Origin: Selaginella tamariscina
Lineage: Eukaryota; Streptophyta; Lycopodiopsida; Selaginellales; Selaginellaceae
DNA: 64,000 nucleotides
NCBI GenBank assembly: GCA_003024785.1
Contig: PUQB01000228.1
Span: 491,597-555,596 of the forward strand
Reading direction: 5' to 3'
The position numbers and the translations under genes are program-made. Shown here one piece after another: positions 24,441 through 34,041 of this stretch (within the stretch, counting starts at the first letter, position 1; every line of letters starts with the position of its first letter). Under the pieces are notes generated by a model that worked only from the letters and a program-made list of their open reading frames with translations, searched no databases and was not told the origin of the DNA.

Positions 24441-24496
24441 GCATTGATAAGTGACGTATAAATAGCTACATGGTTAAGGCTCTCCGCATCCAACAT
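24095..24496 (-). CDS. Candidate two-exon mini-gene divergent from the oxygenase, unknown product (copy near gene 1)
   Basis: Exon 1 on the minus strand starts at 24496 (MLDAESLNHVAIYTSL) and runs 47 codons to AACAAG followed by GTATAC. A 51-nt GT-AG intron with in-frame stops would join in phase to a 69-codon exon (LASICVPPLMPFCMF to LIRIVN) ending at 24095, giving about 116 residues. The short intron resembles those of the methyltransferase gene in this window. Against it: exon 1 lies over the oxygenase TATA box, and conservation between copies follows from duplication anyway. The same arrangement is at 33640-34041. No family is recognised. Confidence 0.3.
24457..24465 (+). promoter_or_regulatory. 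TATA box of oxygenase copy 1
   Basis: TATAAATAG lies 78 bp upstream of the original ATG (24543), directly preceded by TGACGT, an ACGT-core element of the bZIP-binding type. The GAAA repeat before the ATG sits in the presumed leader. The hAT insertion separates this promoter from the gene body. Confidence 0.75.
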
Positions 24497-24542
24497 CTCA
24501 TCTCATTGTCTCCTCTAGCAAGAAAGAAAGAAAGAAAGAAGA

Positions 24543-24553
24543 ATGTCTTACAT
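24543..24553 (+). pseudogene. 5' scrap of oxygenase copy 1 (start codon plus target duplication)
   Basis: ATGTCTTACAT, the first 11 bases of the oxygenase frame, is left on the promoter side of the hAT element. The last 8 bases are the target duplication repeated at 28160-28167. Confidence 0.85.
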
Positions 24554-24724
24554 CATAGTTACGAACACGAACACGGAACACGAACACGAGCCTTAGATTT
24601 CAAGAACCCGACCACAGAACACGAACACGGAACACGAATGGCTCACGAATATTCTAGTGAATATTCTAAGAATATTCTAATTTTAATTCTAGAAATATGC
24701 TACTTTTTATTATATATAAACTAA

Positions 24725-26763
24725 TCAAACATCCTCAACCTCACAATCTTCGACATTGTCTCCATCTTCCTCTTCCTCTCCTGACTCAAGCTCGTCTTCC
24801 GGATGAGGAACTGTCTCTAGTACTTTGTAGCTCACAAACTTGTTGTAGTCACAGTCATTTTTGCAAGTTAACAACTTGCTATTGCAAGCCACAAAAACCA
24901 GATCTGCTGTCCTATCCACAGTAAGTCTGTTCCTCTTCTTTGAAGACACATGCTCGAAAGTGCTAAACAGTCTCTCCACCGAGGATGATGAGCATGCCTG
25001 ACTTAGAACTCGAATGGCCAACTTCTGAAGAGCTGGAATTTCATAACCATAGTTCTTCCACCAACGTACAGCTCCCTTCCTAGTGCGATCAGCCTTAGCA
25101 TCAATCGATTTGAAAATGCCTCCTATCCTCCTGTAAGTTAAAAGCTCATCCCGTATCACGTCCCTCTCACTAGATGTAAACATGGCCGACAAATAAGCAT
25201 TCCAATCCTTCATGACTTCTCTACTGGCATGTTTTTCATGCTCTTGAAACTCGGGGTCCAGCATATATGCCACCGAGTGCATGAGCGAGTGATACTCATG
25301 CCACCGGTTAGACATGATCTGATGAAGTTCCATGTACCTGCCATAATCCGACTGTCCTTCCTCTAAACTTGCATCCAACCTGTTCATACACTCATATATT
25401 TTTCCAATCGCAGGTATATCACCATCCACAAGACGAAGTAGCAGCATAACATCTTTGGACACCTCTAACATGTCCTTAACCTGTTCCCAAAAATGATCAT
25501 CAAAAACAGTTTCATAACTGTCTTTGCCTGCTCTCGTCTTCGACTCAGGTCTTGCTTTGTATGCAGGGCATACAAACATCTGTTGTAGAGCTTCCCGGAG
25601 CTCTACTAGCCTCTCCATCATAATGAAATTGTAACCAAACCGCGTATCACAATAGCGCAGCATTCGCTTGTGAGTAAACTCCGCCAACAGTGCCACCATA
25701 TGAGAGTGGTTCCTGATGAAGCTCACCAAAGCCTTTCCTTGCTCCAGAAGCATTACCATCCATGGAAGTTCACCAAAGTCTTTCAAGGCATTGTTCAAGC
25801 AATGGGCAAAACATGCTGCCCATTGAATCTTCGGGTACCTTTGTTTTAGAATTGCTGCTGCTGCTCTGTTCGCATTTTCCCCATCTGTTACAACCATGAC
25901 AACGTTCTCTACACCCACAATGCTAATGCCTTCTTCCCAGCAACGCAAAGTATTCTCAGCTGTTTTTCCTATTGAGGAAATATCGATAGCCTTCAGAAAA
26001 GCTACTCGTCCTTGACTATATGCCACAAGCCCCATGATATGCCGATTCCTTCTATCTGCCCACCCATCTGCGCATATGGTTACACCCCTCTGTTCCCACT
26101 GCTTCCTCATGGATGCCATCTCAACGTCAATGAATCCTTTCTCTTTCAATAGAAGCTTCTCCCGAAGATCATCATATTTTGGTGGTGCATAAGGCACACC
26201 ATGCCTGGCAACTTCCTGGATCATGTTGAGGAAGTAAGGGGACCGAGCCTTCACAAATGGAATGTGTTCATTCCAAAAAAACCTTCCAATCGCCACATCA
26301 ACTCGACTCTTCTGCTCTGGATCCATCGAATCTACAATATGGACTTGGCTCTGCTTGTTAAACAACGAGGAAAGGCAGCCACTTCCACTTGCATGGGATG
26401 ATACCACTGGCACTAAAAGTTCTACATTCGACCGTTTCTTCCCCCTTGTGCCTTTTTCAGAGTCAATAACCTTTTGCATGTTAACTAGCTCTGCCTTCTT
26501 GTTACTTGAGATAAGGGGCAACTCACGATATCCCTACTACTTGGGCCATCTCCCAACAGATGAACTCGCACACGATCAACGCCACTGAGCTTGTTCACCA
26601 TTGTGCAATATTTGCATGACCATAGTTTGTGGCCATGCCCCCTGCTCTCCAGCACATTTACCTCGTCCCACCACCGTGAAGAAGGGTGCTTTCGCCCCTG
26701 TAGTATGCTAGATTGTTGCGCCATACTTGGTAGCAGTAAGACACTATTATGAATGTAAAACAT
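24725..26763 (-). CDS. hAT transposase, nearly intact
   Basis: The N-terminal frame (26763-26485) has a BED zinc finger: WWDEVNV, then WSCKYC and VRVHLLG. The main 598-codon frame (26521-24725) has the RNase H-like core with TDGENANRAAA and AACFAHCLNNALKDFG, and ends with the hAT dimerisation region (SSSVERLFST, then KKRNRLTVDRTADLVF). The two frames overlap around a CCCC run near 26515, where a single-base shift would join them, so this is either a frameshift or a base-call error. Length and domain order fit plant hAT transposases. It is on the opposite strand to the host gene. Confidence 0.88.
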
Positions 26764-27118
26764 TAATTATATTTTTATAAAGTAATATTCATGTTAGTAT
26801 TAGTTTAATATTATAGTTACAATCGTTCCACGTACACATACACATACACGTACCCAATAGGATGATATCTCTTGTCTGGATTCCCAGTAGCATAACCTTT
26901 AAAGTAGAAATAGCGAGACACTACATAAAGAGTGCCTAGGAATGTAGCGGCAACTGGAAACTGTTAACTAATAAAATAAATAACTAATGAAAATATTAAA
27001 TTAAAAAAAAAATAAAGTTTAATTAAATGCACAACCTTGAGACCTTGAGAATTGAAAGCGGCAACCGCGGCGAGCAAGATTAAGGAGATGGAGTCGAAAT
27101 AGGTGCACAAAACCTTCC

Positions 27119-27544
27119 AAAAATCAGCACCATGCTATCCCCCTGCAAATCCACTATTCACTTGTATGTGTCATCATATATAATATCTACTGTGTTATCT
27201 ACAACGTATATATGCTCTTTCTCTATAAAAATCAGCACCATGCTATCCCCACTGCAAATTCACTATTCACTTGTATGTTCATCATATATACATATATATT
27301 ATGTTGTCTACAACGTATATATGCTCTCTCTCTCTCTCCAAAAATCAACACCATCCGCAAATCCACTATTCACTTGTATGTGTCATCATATATACATATC
27401 TATTGTGTTGTCTACAACGTATATATGCTCTCTCTCTCTCTCTCTCAAAAAATCAGCACCATGCTATCCCCTACAAATCCATTATTCACTTGTATGTGTC
27501 ATTATATATACATATCTACTGTGTTGTCTACAACGTGTATATGA

Positions 27545-27547
<3 letters not shown>
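27119..27547. repeat. Tandem repeat inside hAT, unit about 110 bp, four copies
   Basis: Each unit begins AAAAATCAGCACCATGCTAT (shortened in the third), then CAAATCCACTATTCACTTGT, then TCTACAACGTATATATGCTC, ending in a CT run. Copies start near 27119, 27228, 27341 and 27448. The CT run lengthens from unit to unit. Confidence 0.85.
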
Positions 27548-27593
<46 letters not shown>

Positions 27594-27692
27594 TCTCTCT
27601 CTCCTCTCTCTCTCCTCTCTCTTCCTCTCTCTCTCTCTCTTCTTCTCTCTCTCTCTCTCTCTTCTCTCTCTCCTCTCTCTCTCTCTCTCTCC
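27545..27692. repeat. (CT)n low-complexity tract
   Basis: About 150 bp of almost pure CT/TCTC on the plus strand following the last tandem unit. The apparent reading frames across it are artefacts. Confidence 0.95.
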
Positions 27693-28156
27693 ATATATAT
27701 ATATAATATATAGATTTTTGCATACGGATGGAGTCAGAGGACAGTGATGCCAAAGCTACAATGAACTGCATTTAAATCCGTTTAAAAAAACTCACCAGAA
27801 TTGAGGATCTTCTCATGTTCAAATCCATTGAATACTAAATAAAATGCTAGCTCTCCAAAATGTTGCCTTCATCAGAACTGCACCACACTTATGATGAACA
27901 GCATGAGATATATAGAATCCTGTAGAATGAAGATGAACTCACCAGATTCAACAAGCCCTAGAAAATATTATTATGTGTGCCCTAACCCTAAATTGGTGTT
28001 ACGAACACAGGCCGTGGTCCCAACAACCACGGCCGGGATCACGGCCCATGTTCGTAACAGTATTTACTGTTCATGAACACGGCCGTGGGAACACTACCCA
28101 TGGCCATGTTCATGAAACACGGTGAACACGGCCGGGATCCGACCGTGTTCGTAACT

Positions 28157-29222
28157 ATGTCTTACATAGCCATTGTCGCACTTGCACTTGCACTCGCATG
28201 GAAAGTGTTTTGCATTGTGAAGAGGAAAGAGGGCCAGGTACATAGCGTCTCTGGATCCTGTGAAAGACGTCGCAAGATCCTTTGGTACTTGCGGTAGAGT
28301 CCCATTCCTGTCCCAGAAGGCACTAGAGCTGGGAACCATACGCACACTGGGTATACCCACATCACCAACTTGCTGTTCAAGACCAAGTACGGTCTCAAGG
28401 AGCCCGAGAAACGGGCTGCCGAGACCAACATTCTGGTGGCGGAGATGATCAGCCACCACGTGGATAGCGAGCGTGGCTCCTATGCCGTGCGCAGGCTGAA
28501 TGGGATCCATGCCAAGTTCAAGATACCCAACCACGAGTTTGTGTATGTACTGTGCTTGAATGTGGTGCACACCATCGACTTTTGTAGTAAGTTTGGGTTC
28601 AGGCGTTGGACCCAGAGCGAGCAGCTGGCCGCTTACACAGTGTGGCACGATGTGGGTGTGAGAATGGGGATGAAGGACATCCCCCACAACATTCAGGCTA
28701 TGAGGGATTTCATTCAGGATTTCGAGGCCAAAAATGCAGTGTTCACCGAGCAGAACAAGAAGATTGTGCAAGAGCTCAAGCACTTGGTGCTGGACAGCTT
28801 TCCAAACTTCTGCAAGAGCTCAAGCACTTGGTGCTGGACAGCTTTCCAAACTTCATTCAACCCGTCGTGGAGGCTGGTGTGTGCTCCATGATTGACTCAA
28901 GGATGAGACACGCCGTGGGTCTACACAAGCCACCCATGCTTGTGGAGTGGATGATATGGATCCCTCAAGCTGGTGGCCGGGACCTTTGTTTCCTTATTCA
29001 TGCCTCCAAGGAGCGTGCAGAATGCACAAGGGAGTATTCAGGTGGACTGGTGCCCCAATCCTGCTGCAAATCCAGACCTACTCAGCAATTAAATGGCAAT
29101 GTTTATGCGCCTCCTGCATTCCAGAAGGGGTATAAGCTCTCCGAGCTTGGCGCACTTAAACACGGGAAGCTTGGCCTCGACACGACGGAGATGTCTTGTG
29201 CCCGTTTACGCACTTGCATTGA
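28157..29222 (+). pseudogene. MpaB/Lcp-family oxygenase, copy 1, frameshifted
   Basis: Matches copy 0 from the start codon to the C-terminal CPFTHLH-type end. The ATG at 28157-28159 is supplied by the hAT terminus (ACTATG), and the frame then reads MSYIAIVALALALAW. Breaks include AAGAGGAAAGAGG near 28225 (2 nt missing), missing bases near 28290, a 44-bp tandem duplication at 28767-28854, and smaller indels near 28955 and 29090. Between breaks the MpaB-type motifs (RLNGIHAKF, FGFRRWTQSE, VWHDVGVRMGM) are intact. Probably non-functional, unless some indels are assembly errors. Confidence 0.85.
28767..28854 (+). repeat. 44-bp exact tandem duplication in oxygenase copy 1
   Basis: Unit TGCAAGAGCTCAAGCACTTG... 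at 28767-28810 is repeated exactly at 28811-28854. Since 44 is not a multiple of 3, it shifts the frame. The same duplication is in copy 1' (32888-32975) and in no other copy. Confidence 0.95.
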
Positions 29223-29860
29223 CCAAACATATATTGAAAATTATATTCTTTCATCCGTTTGTCTTATTCTTAAATATTACATGATGCGTGTACAAACAAA
29301 CAATCTTGTATTGACCTGGTTTTGCTTCTGTCGTGTGTGGCATAAGTAGTAGGCAGTTTTATGGATTATATACACTGTAACCTTTCATTTTTAAGATTGA
29401 TACTACTGTGCTGATGTGTACTTATGTTACGCTATTTAGCTCCAAAAAGGTGCTTATTTTACACAATTTGCCTAGAGAAAGATTGCCCTTATTATATATT
29501 TAAATTGAAATGTCAGTTTTATTATAGACATATGTATCTTTCATGTCTTACATCATTGCAATAAAATAATTTCTAATTACTTTTTGCATTAAATAAAAAA
29601 AAATTATATTTCAAGCTTCATGCACACTTAAAAACTTAATATTTATTTGCTGTATTGGAGCGCAGAACTGAGTAATGTTTTATAAGTTTATCTCATGGAA
29701 AGCAATTTCTTAGAAAAACTTCTATAAAATATAAACGATTATTCATTTCTTATTTGAATTCTAATTACTAGTTTATGCTTTAGAAAGACATTACTAATGA
29801 TAATTGATTAAAAGTATAATAATTAAATGTTTTATAGAACTTAAGTCCAAGAATTTAGTA
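29223..29860 (+). repeat. Conserved 3' flank (tail) of oxygenase copy 1
   Basis: Reverse complement of 31895-32515 and related to the other tails. It begins right after the stop codon. No gene seen. Confidence 0.75.
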
Positions 29861-29869
29861 ATTTAGAAT

Positions 29870-31890
29870 TATATCATATAATGTACATAATCATATTAAA
29901 TATAGTTATTAATTTATATAAATTTATTTAAATTATGTATTTACAAAAGAAAAACATGTTAAAAAGAAGTAAATATGATAATCAAATGGATTTCAATAGG
30001 TGTGTATGTATACTTTTGCATTTGTTTAATTTAATAAATTTTGCAATATAAAGATATTATAAAAATTTGTATACTTGAGATTTTTAATTACTTGTCATTC
30101 GTAAAAAGCATACATATATTAGTCTTATAAATTAACATATATATGGTTTTGGGTTTGGATTATAAATTTAAATATAAAGGAATTCAAACTTAAAAAGGTT
30201 TAAGTAAAAGGAAACACATGATGCCATATGTAGTTGCCATCAAAGTCATAGTACGTATTCTTGTTTCTGTACGTATGACATGCAGTCGGGATGCATCCTT
30301 TTGGCATGGATGTCTGTAAACATCTTTTATACATAGCACACACGCTGATACAAATATACATACAATTCGACACACACAACACACACATATGCATTATGAT
30401 GTCATAGTGATGCCAAGAGAGGTGTGTGTCATAAAATATTACACAAGTTATATAATTATCTATCTACCATAATACGCTTGTTTTATTGTGTAAAACTATG
30501 CAAAACATGTCACTAAGAAGATGCATACGCACAGCAAACGCAGATTATACATATTAGTGAGATGTAATATGGCTTCGAAATATATTATTATATTATTGAA
30601 TTATGTAATTTTATAAAAATTATATAAATTATATGCATACAACTTTTGTAAAAATGAAAATATTGATATGTTTATTCCAAAAATATTAGAAAACATAGAT
30701 TTTGTCATGTGTATTAATTCATATAAAGAAAGGATATTTAATCACTGTATTGAAATCCTTGTGTGGATATACTTTTTGCATTTATTTTAATTTAATAAAA
30801 TTTCCGCAATATAAATATATATAAAAATTTGTATACTTGAGATTTTTAATTACATATAAAGGAATTCAAACTTAAAAAAGGTTTAAGTAAAAGCACTAAT
30901 ATAGTAAGACATGTTATACCTCTCTTGCTTCAAAAAGGGGCATATATAGGAGCATCGTAGTTTTCTGCCATGGTATGGTTCTTAAGAACAATTTAAATTA
31001 TCTATTTTTTCCATAGCATGCTACATAAACTTTCAGTATCACGATCAACATTACCGTTTCAAATGTTAAATCAAAAATCATGCAAGCACAAACAAGTAAG
31101 GACCACTTATATACAAATATATGAATTAAAAACATAACTTAACTAATTTATTTATTTACCTTTTCTTATGGGAATATATCAAATATGTGTAGAGCTAGGG
31201 AAATAATTGTACTATTGGTTATGGTGTAAGAGTAAGTAATTTTCCTATAGGGTGAAGCATATTGAAATCGATTTACCAATATTTCTGTTTCGCAACACTA
31301 GTAAAGAAGACTTTTATATTTTGGATTTTAAATTCAATACCTGGCTTTATAAAAAATTTATATTAAGAATTTATAATTTTAAGTTTTTTCAAGTTCGTGA
31401 TAGATAAGGGTTCTTTTGGTCATATAAGGTCTTTGCACACGTAGATGCCACTCTGTTTAACTCTATGTTAAACCACGTCACTGCCTACCATGTCACCTCT
31501 TTAATTGATATGGTCGGTAGGTGGGGCACCGACACGTGGCACCCGTATTATTGTAGTCATTTGCTAAACTCAATGAAGTAGCATAAACATTTAATTGTGT
31601 AGTTGCATTAAACATATATATATATATGAGTTTGTTTAAGTCTCTGGCACACACACACACACACATATATATATTAATTAATATGCTAAACTATTTAATT
31701 AGATGAAAATACAGGTCTTTTATTTAACTGGAGGAGTCTCTTATCCTAGAGAACTAACAGAGGATTTATTAGCTGGTAATTGATTAAGCTAAATACGATG
31801 TGTGTATGTTATATACTCTTCAGTCAATCACACAAACACACAAAAGGTGAGAAATTGGTAACAAACTTCATAACAGTATACTCCTTGGAC
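29870..31890 (+). repeat. Loop A, copy 1
   Basis: AT-rich spacer between the tails of copies 1 and 1', in the same orientation as copy 0's loop and reversed relative to 50465-52490. The phrase AGGAATTCAAACTTAAAAA occurs at about 30178 and 30858, so part is internally duplicated. It includes a (CA)n run near 31652-31665. The small cysteine-rich minus-strand frames at 30190-30394 (also at 51947-52141) have no recognised product. Confidence 0.75.
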
Positions 31891-31894
31891 TAAG

Positions 31895-32515
31895 TTCTAT
31901 AAAACATTTAATTATTATACTTTTAATTAATTATCATTAGTAATGTCTTTCTAAAGATAATACTAGTAATTTAGAATTCAAATAAAAATGAATAATCGTT
32001 TATATTTTATAGAAGTTTTTCTAAGAAATTGCTTTCCGTGAGATTAAACTTATAAAACATTACTCAGTTCTGCGCTCCAATACAGCAAATAAAATATTAA
32101 GTTTTTAAGTGTGCATGAAGCTTGAAATATTAATTTTTTTTTATTTAATGCAAAAAGTAATTAGAAATTATTTTTATTGCAATGATGTAAGACATGAAAG
32201 ACATATGTCTATAATAAAACTATGACATTTCATTTAAATTATAATAAGGGCAATCTTTCTCTAGGCAAAATTGTGTAAAATAAGCACCTTTTTGGAGCTA
32301 AATAGCGTTAACATAAGTACACATCAGCACGTAGTATCAATCTTAAAAATGAAAGGTTACAGTGTATATAATCCATAAAACTGCCTACTACTTATGCCAC
32401 ACACGACAGAAGCAAAACCAGGTCAATACAAGATTGTTTGTTTGTACACGCATCATGTAATATTTAAGAATAAAGACAAACGGATGAAAGAATATAATTT
32501 TCAATATATGTTTGG
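31895..32515 (-). repeat. Conserved 3' flank (tail) of oxygenase copy 1'
   Basis: Mirror image of 29223-29860, completing the right arm of the palindrome centred near 30880. No gene seen. Confidence 0.75.
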
Positions 32516-33593
32516 TCAATGCAAGTGCGTAAACGGGCACAAGACATCTCCGTCGTGTCGAGGCCCAAGCTTCCGTGTTTAAGTGCGCCAAGCTCGGAGA
32601 GCTTATACCCCTTCTGGAATGCAGGAGGCGCATAAAACATTGCCATTTAATTGCCTGAGTAGGTCTGGATTTGCAGCAGGATTGGGGCACCAGTCCACCT
32701 GAATACTCCCTTGTGCATTCTGCACGCTCCTTGGAGGCATGAATAAGGAAACAAAGGTCCCGGCCACCAGCTTGAGGGATCCCATAATCATCCACTCCAC
32801 AAGCATGGGTGGCTTGTGTAGACCCACGGCGTGTCTCATCCTTGAGTCAATCATGGAGCACACACCAGCCTCCACGACGGGTTGAATGAAGTTTGGAAAG
32901 CTGTCCAGCACCAAGTGCTTGAGCTCTTGCAGAAGTTTGGAAAGCTGTCCAGCACCAAGTGCTTGAGCTCTTGCACAATCTTCTTGTTCTGCTCGGTGAA
33001 CACTGCATTTTTGGCCTCGAAATCCTGAATGAAATCCCTCATAGCCTGAATGTTGTGGGGGATGTCCTTCATCCCCATTCTCACACCCACATCGTGCCAC
33101 ACTGTGTAAGCGGCCAGCTGCTCGCTCTGGGTCCAACGCCTGAACCCAAACTTACTACAAAAGTCGATGGTGTGCACCACATTCAAGCACAGTACATACA
33201 CAAACTCGTGGTTGGGTATCTTGAACTTGGCATGGATCCCATTCAGCCTGCGCACGGCATAGGAGCCACGCTCGCTATCCACGTGGTGGCTGATCATCTC
33301 CGCCACCAGAATGTTGGTCTCGGCAGCCCGTTTCTCGGGCTCCTTGAGACCGTACTTGGTCTTGAACAGCAAGTTGGTGATGTGGGGTATACCCAGTGTG
33401 CGTATGGTTCCCAGCTCTAGTGCCTTCTGGACAGGAATGGGAACTCTACCGAGTGCAAGTACCAAAGGATCTTGCGAGCGTCTTTCACAGGATCCAGAGA
33501 CGCTATGTACCTGGCCCTCTGCTTCCTCTTCACAATGCAAAACACTTTCCATGCGAGTGCAAGTGCAAGTGCGACAATGGCTATGTAAGACAT
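32516..33593 (-). pseudogene. MpaB/Lcp-family oxygenase, copy 1', frameshifted
   Basis: Inverted partner of copy 1. The start ATG at 33593 reads MSYIAIVALAL. It keeps a long intact middle (RLNGIHAKF through FTEQNKKIVQELKH) but has a one-base deletion in the CTGGGACAGG run near 33427, the same 44-bp tandem duplication (32888-32975) as copy 1, and further indels near 32575 and 32635. No transposon interrupts it and its TATA box (33671-33679) is intact, so it would be transcribable. Probably a pseudogene, unless indels are sequence errors. Confidence 0.85.
32888..32975 (-). repeat. 44-bp exact tandem duplication in oxygenase copy 1'
   Basis: Units at 32888-32931 and 32932-32975 are the reverse complement of the duplication at 28767-28854. 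Shared only by this arm pair. Confidence 0.95.
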
Positions 33594-33639
33594 TCTTCTT
33601 TCTTTCTTTCTTTCTTGCTAGAGGAGACGATGAGATGAG

Positions 33640-34041
33640 ATGTTGGATGCGGAGAGCCTTAACCATGTAGCTATTTATACGTCACTTATCAATGCCATGT
33701 GGAACATGTTTGGGACTGTAGCCACCGTACGTAACGCTAGTTTTGACACGGCGTTGTTAATTATGCTTGCATCTAACAAGGTATACACAACACTGGAGTT
33801 TTGTGTAGCTATAAGTTACTGATTGTGATAGGCTTTGGCTTCAATATGTGTACCGCCGCTGATGCCATTCTGCATGTTTTCCTTACGTACCACTGTTTAT
33901 GAAAAAGATCTATCCACCCCAAGGCTTGACAAAGTTCACGTGTTCATGTTGTACCCAATAACTTCAGGTGGCCACACACGTACTCCTAGATTGAGGGCCC
34001 CAATTGAGGGGAACTGCTTTTTGATCAGAATCGTCAATTGA
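33640..34041 (+). CDS. Candidate two-exon mini-gene divergent from oxygenase copy 1', unknown product
   Basis: Same structure as at 24095-24496: exon 1 at 33640-33780, a possible 51-nt intron 33781-33831 (GTATAC to GATAG) with an in-frame stop, and exon 2 at 33832-34041, all in phase, about 116 residues. Start codons of this frame and the oxygenase are only about 46 bp apart, head to head. Exon 2 alone is also open at 39435-39641. No signal peptide or family was recognised. Confidence 0.3.
33671..33679 (-). promoter_or_regulatory. TATA box of oxygenase copy 1'
   Basis: CTATTTATA on the plus strand is TATAAATAG on the gene strand, 78 bp upstream of the ATG, with the ACGT-core TGACGT just upstream of it. 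Confidence 0.75.

Larger units (their letters stand above)
26764..28143. other. hAT 5' non-coding region
   Basis: No coding frame is recognised. It holds an AT-rich stretch (26764-27110) that may include the transposase promoter and 5' exons, the tandem repeat and CT tract described separately, and a right end rich in repeated GGCCGTG / GAACACGG words within 27990-28140. Confidence 0.6.
24554..28159 (-). mobile_element. hAT-superfamily DNA transposon, 3.6 kb
   Basis: Perfect 16-bp terminal inverted repeats CATAGTTACGAACACG (24554-24569 and, reversed, 28144-28159) are flanked by the 8-bp duplication TCTTACAT (24546-24553 and 28160-28167), the size typical of hAT. The subterminal regions contain repeated GAACACG/GAATATTC motifs on the left and GAACACGG/GGCCGTG motifs on the right, which are likely transposase-binding sites. 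It inserted directly after the oxygenase start codon. Confidence 0.95.

Noticed and set aside
27482-27771. Arg/Glu-rich or Ser/Leu-rich ORFs
   Set aside because: They are translations of the CT microsatellite.
30190-30394. Small cysteine-rich peptide gene in loop A (also 51947-52141)
   Set aside because: The frames run over a CA/GT repeat, have different starts and ends in the two copies, and show no convincing signal peptide.
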